Shown: positions 63,651 to 64,000 of the stretch, piece by piece
How the letters are laid out: every line of letters starts with the position of its first letter
Numbering within the stretch: position 1 is the first letter of the stretch
Assembly: GCA_035772405.1 (NCBI GenBank)
Contig: JAYKKM010000471.1
Location: 2,434,501-2,498,500, forward strand
DNA from: Chrysogorgia sp. JL179-B06
Lineage: Eukaryota > Cnidaria > Anthozoa > Scleralcyonacea > Chrysogorgiidae
DNA length: 64,000 nucleotides
Direction of reading: 5' to 3'
Program-made: the position numbers and the translations under genes
Notes under the pieces: model-generated
Told to the model about the DNA's origin: nothing
What the model saw: only the letters and a program-made list of their open reading frames with translations
The model's database searches: none

Positions 63651-64000
63651 ATGGGTATAAGTAATAGCGTGATGGTAAAACGCAAAAGTGAGGAAAATCC
63701 TACGATTGAGGAACTAGTTGAGGAGACTGATGACACCTCAACTGTGGAAGACAATATTGACGTTAGGAGATCTGAACTTATTAGACTGTCTGGTGATGGT
63801 GTGGTGAGTCAGTCCGAAGCGTACATTAAAAAAGCGTCCGCAAAAGTTATTGATAAGATATGGCGCCAACACGAGTTGAAGAGAATGGAGATCGCAAACG
63901 CTTTTCTCACCGACTTGCTAATCAGCAAATTCGCCAGCTTACTAGATGGGTTGAACGCTATCGAGAACCCTGAGGAACTAAATGACGAGTTGCAAAAAGA
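63651..64000 (+). CDS. Partial gene, myristoylation signal at N terminus
   Basis: At least 116 residues, open to the window edge. It begins Met-Gly-Ile-Ser-Asn-Ser, an N-myristoylation consensus (Gly2, Ser6), followed by an acidic stretch ('TIEELVEETDDTSTVED') and a helical region ('IDKIWRQHELKRMEIANAF'). The ATG lies 3 bases after the ATPase stop. Identity unknown. Confidence 0.65.
   Translation, partial: MGISNSVMVKRKSEENPTIEELVEETDDTSTVEDNIDVRRSELIRLSGDGVVSQSEAYIKKASAKVIDKIWRQHELKRMEIANAFLTDLLISKFASLLDGLNAIENPEELNDELQK

Larger units (their letters stand above)
46234..64000. mobile_element. Polinton/Maverick (adintovirus-like) element, left end to beyond window
   Basis: Self-synthesising DNA element defined by protein-primed PolB, retroviral-type integrase, packaging ATPase and double jelly-roll capsid genes, all present and open. 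The left boundary is estimated at 46234, where sequence beginning 'agtagtatagtaagtaggg' follows LINE DNA; known Polintons start with AG and make a 6-bp target duplication, so GATGTT (46228-46233) is the candidate. The protease and right terminus are outside the window. Relation to adintoviruses is inferred from gene content. Confidence 0.88.

Overview
The window looks like metazoan, probably cnidarian, genomic DNA. About 46 kb of AT-rich, repeat-dense sequence is followed by about 17.8 kb of compact, visibly more GC-rich viral-type genes. The assignment rests on split exons of C-type lectin and discoidin (F5/8C) domains, abundant palindromic MITEs, CR1/RTE-like LINE and Penelope fragments, tRNA-derived SINEs, and a Polinton/Maverick whose membrane proteins resemble those I associate with cnidarian Polintons. 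It is an inference; no species marker was found.

Region 1 (1-46.2 kb) appears to be one large minus-strand gene. I traced 18 exons by eye. From 5' to 3' they encode five C-type lectin-like domains (CTLD-1 at 44.7 kb to CTLD-5 at 16.3 kb) separated by small Pro/Thr/Ser/Ala-type linker exons, then two F5/8C domains (13.6-7.2 kb and 1.9-1.05 kb). Every traced domain and linker boundary is in intron phase 1, which supports a single modular secreted or cell-surface lectin. The 3' end lies left of the window. The first two thirds of CTLD-1, the 5' end of the gene and the first exon of the second F5/8C domain were not found. The introns are packed with transposon debris: LINE 3' ends, Penelope GIY-YIG pieces, a hAT remnant, several TTAA-flanked MITE families, hairpins, microsatellites and a 12-copy tandem array.

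Region 2 (about 46.23 kb to beyond 64.0 kb) is a Polinton/Maverick (adintovirus-like) element with every gene open. It carries protein-primed family B DNA polymerase, retroviral-type integrase with chromodomain, genome-packaging ATPase, major capsid protein and minor capsid (penton-like) protein. It also carries small membrane proteins, a fibre-like protein and unusual accessory genes: a type II thymidine kinase, a Bro-N/VRR-NUC/zinc-finger fusion, and a tandem pair of membrane proteins whose duplication carried along the 3' tail of the integrase gene. Five genes at the left read leftwards (the polymerase group). The middle has a leftward fibre/membrane group, and the right half is a rightward integrase-capsid-packaging group. 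The maturation protease and right terminal repeat are not in the window and should lie beyond 64 kb.

The element appears to sit in a LINE remnant inside an intron of the lectin gene, since the missing CTLD-1 exons would have to be on its far side. All exon borders, element ends and families were read by eye without database searches.
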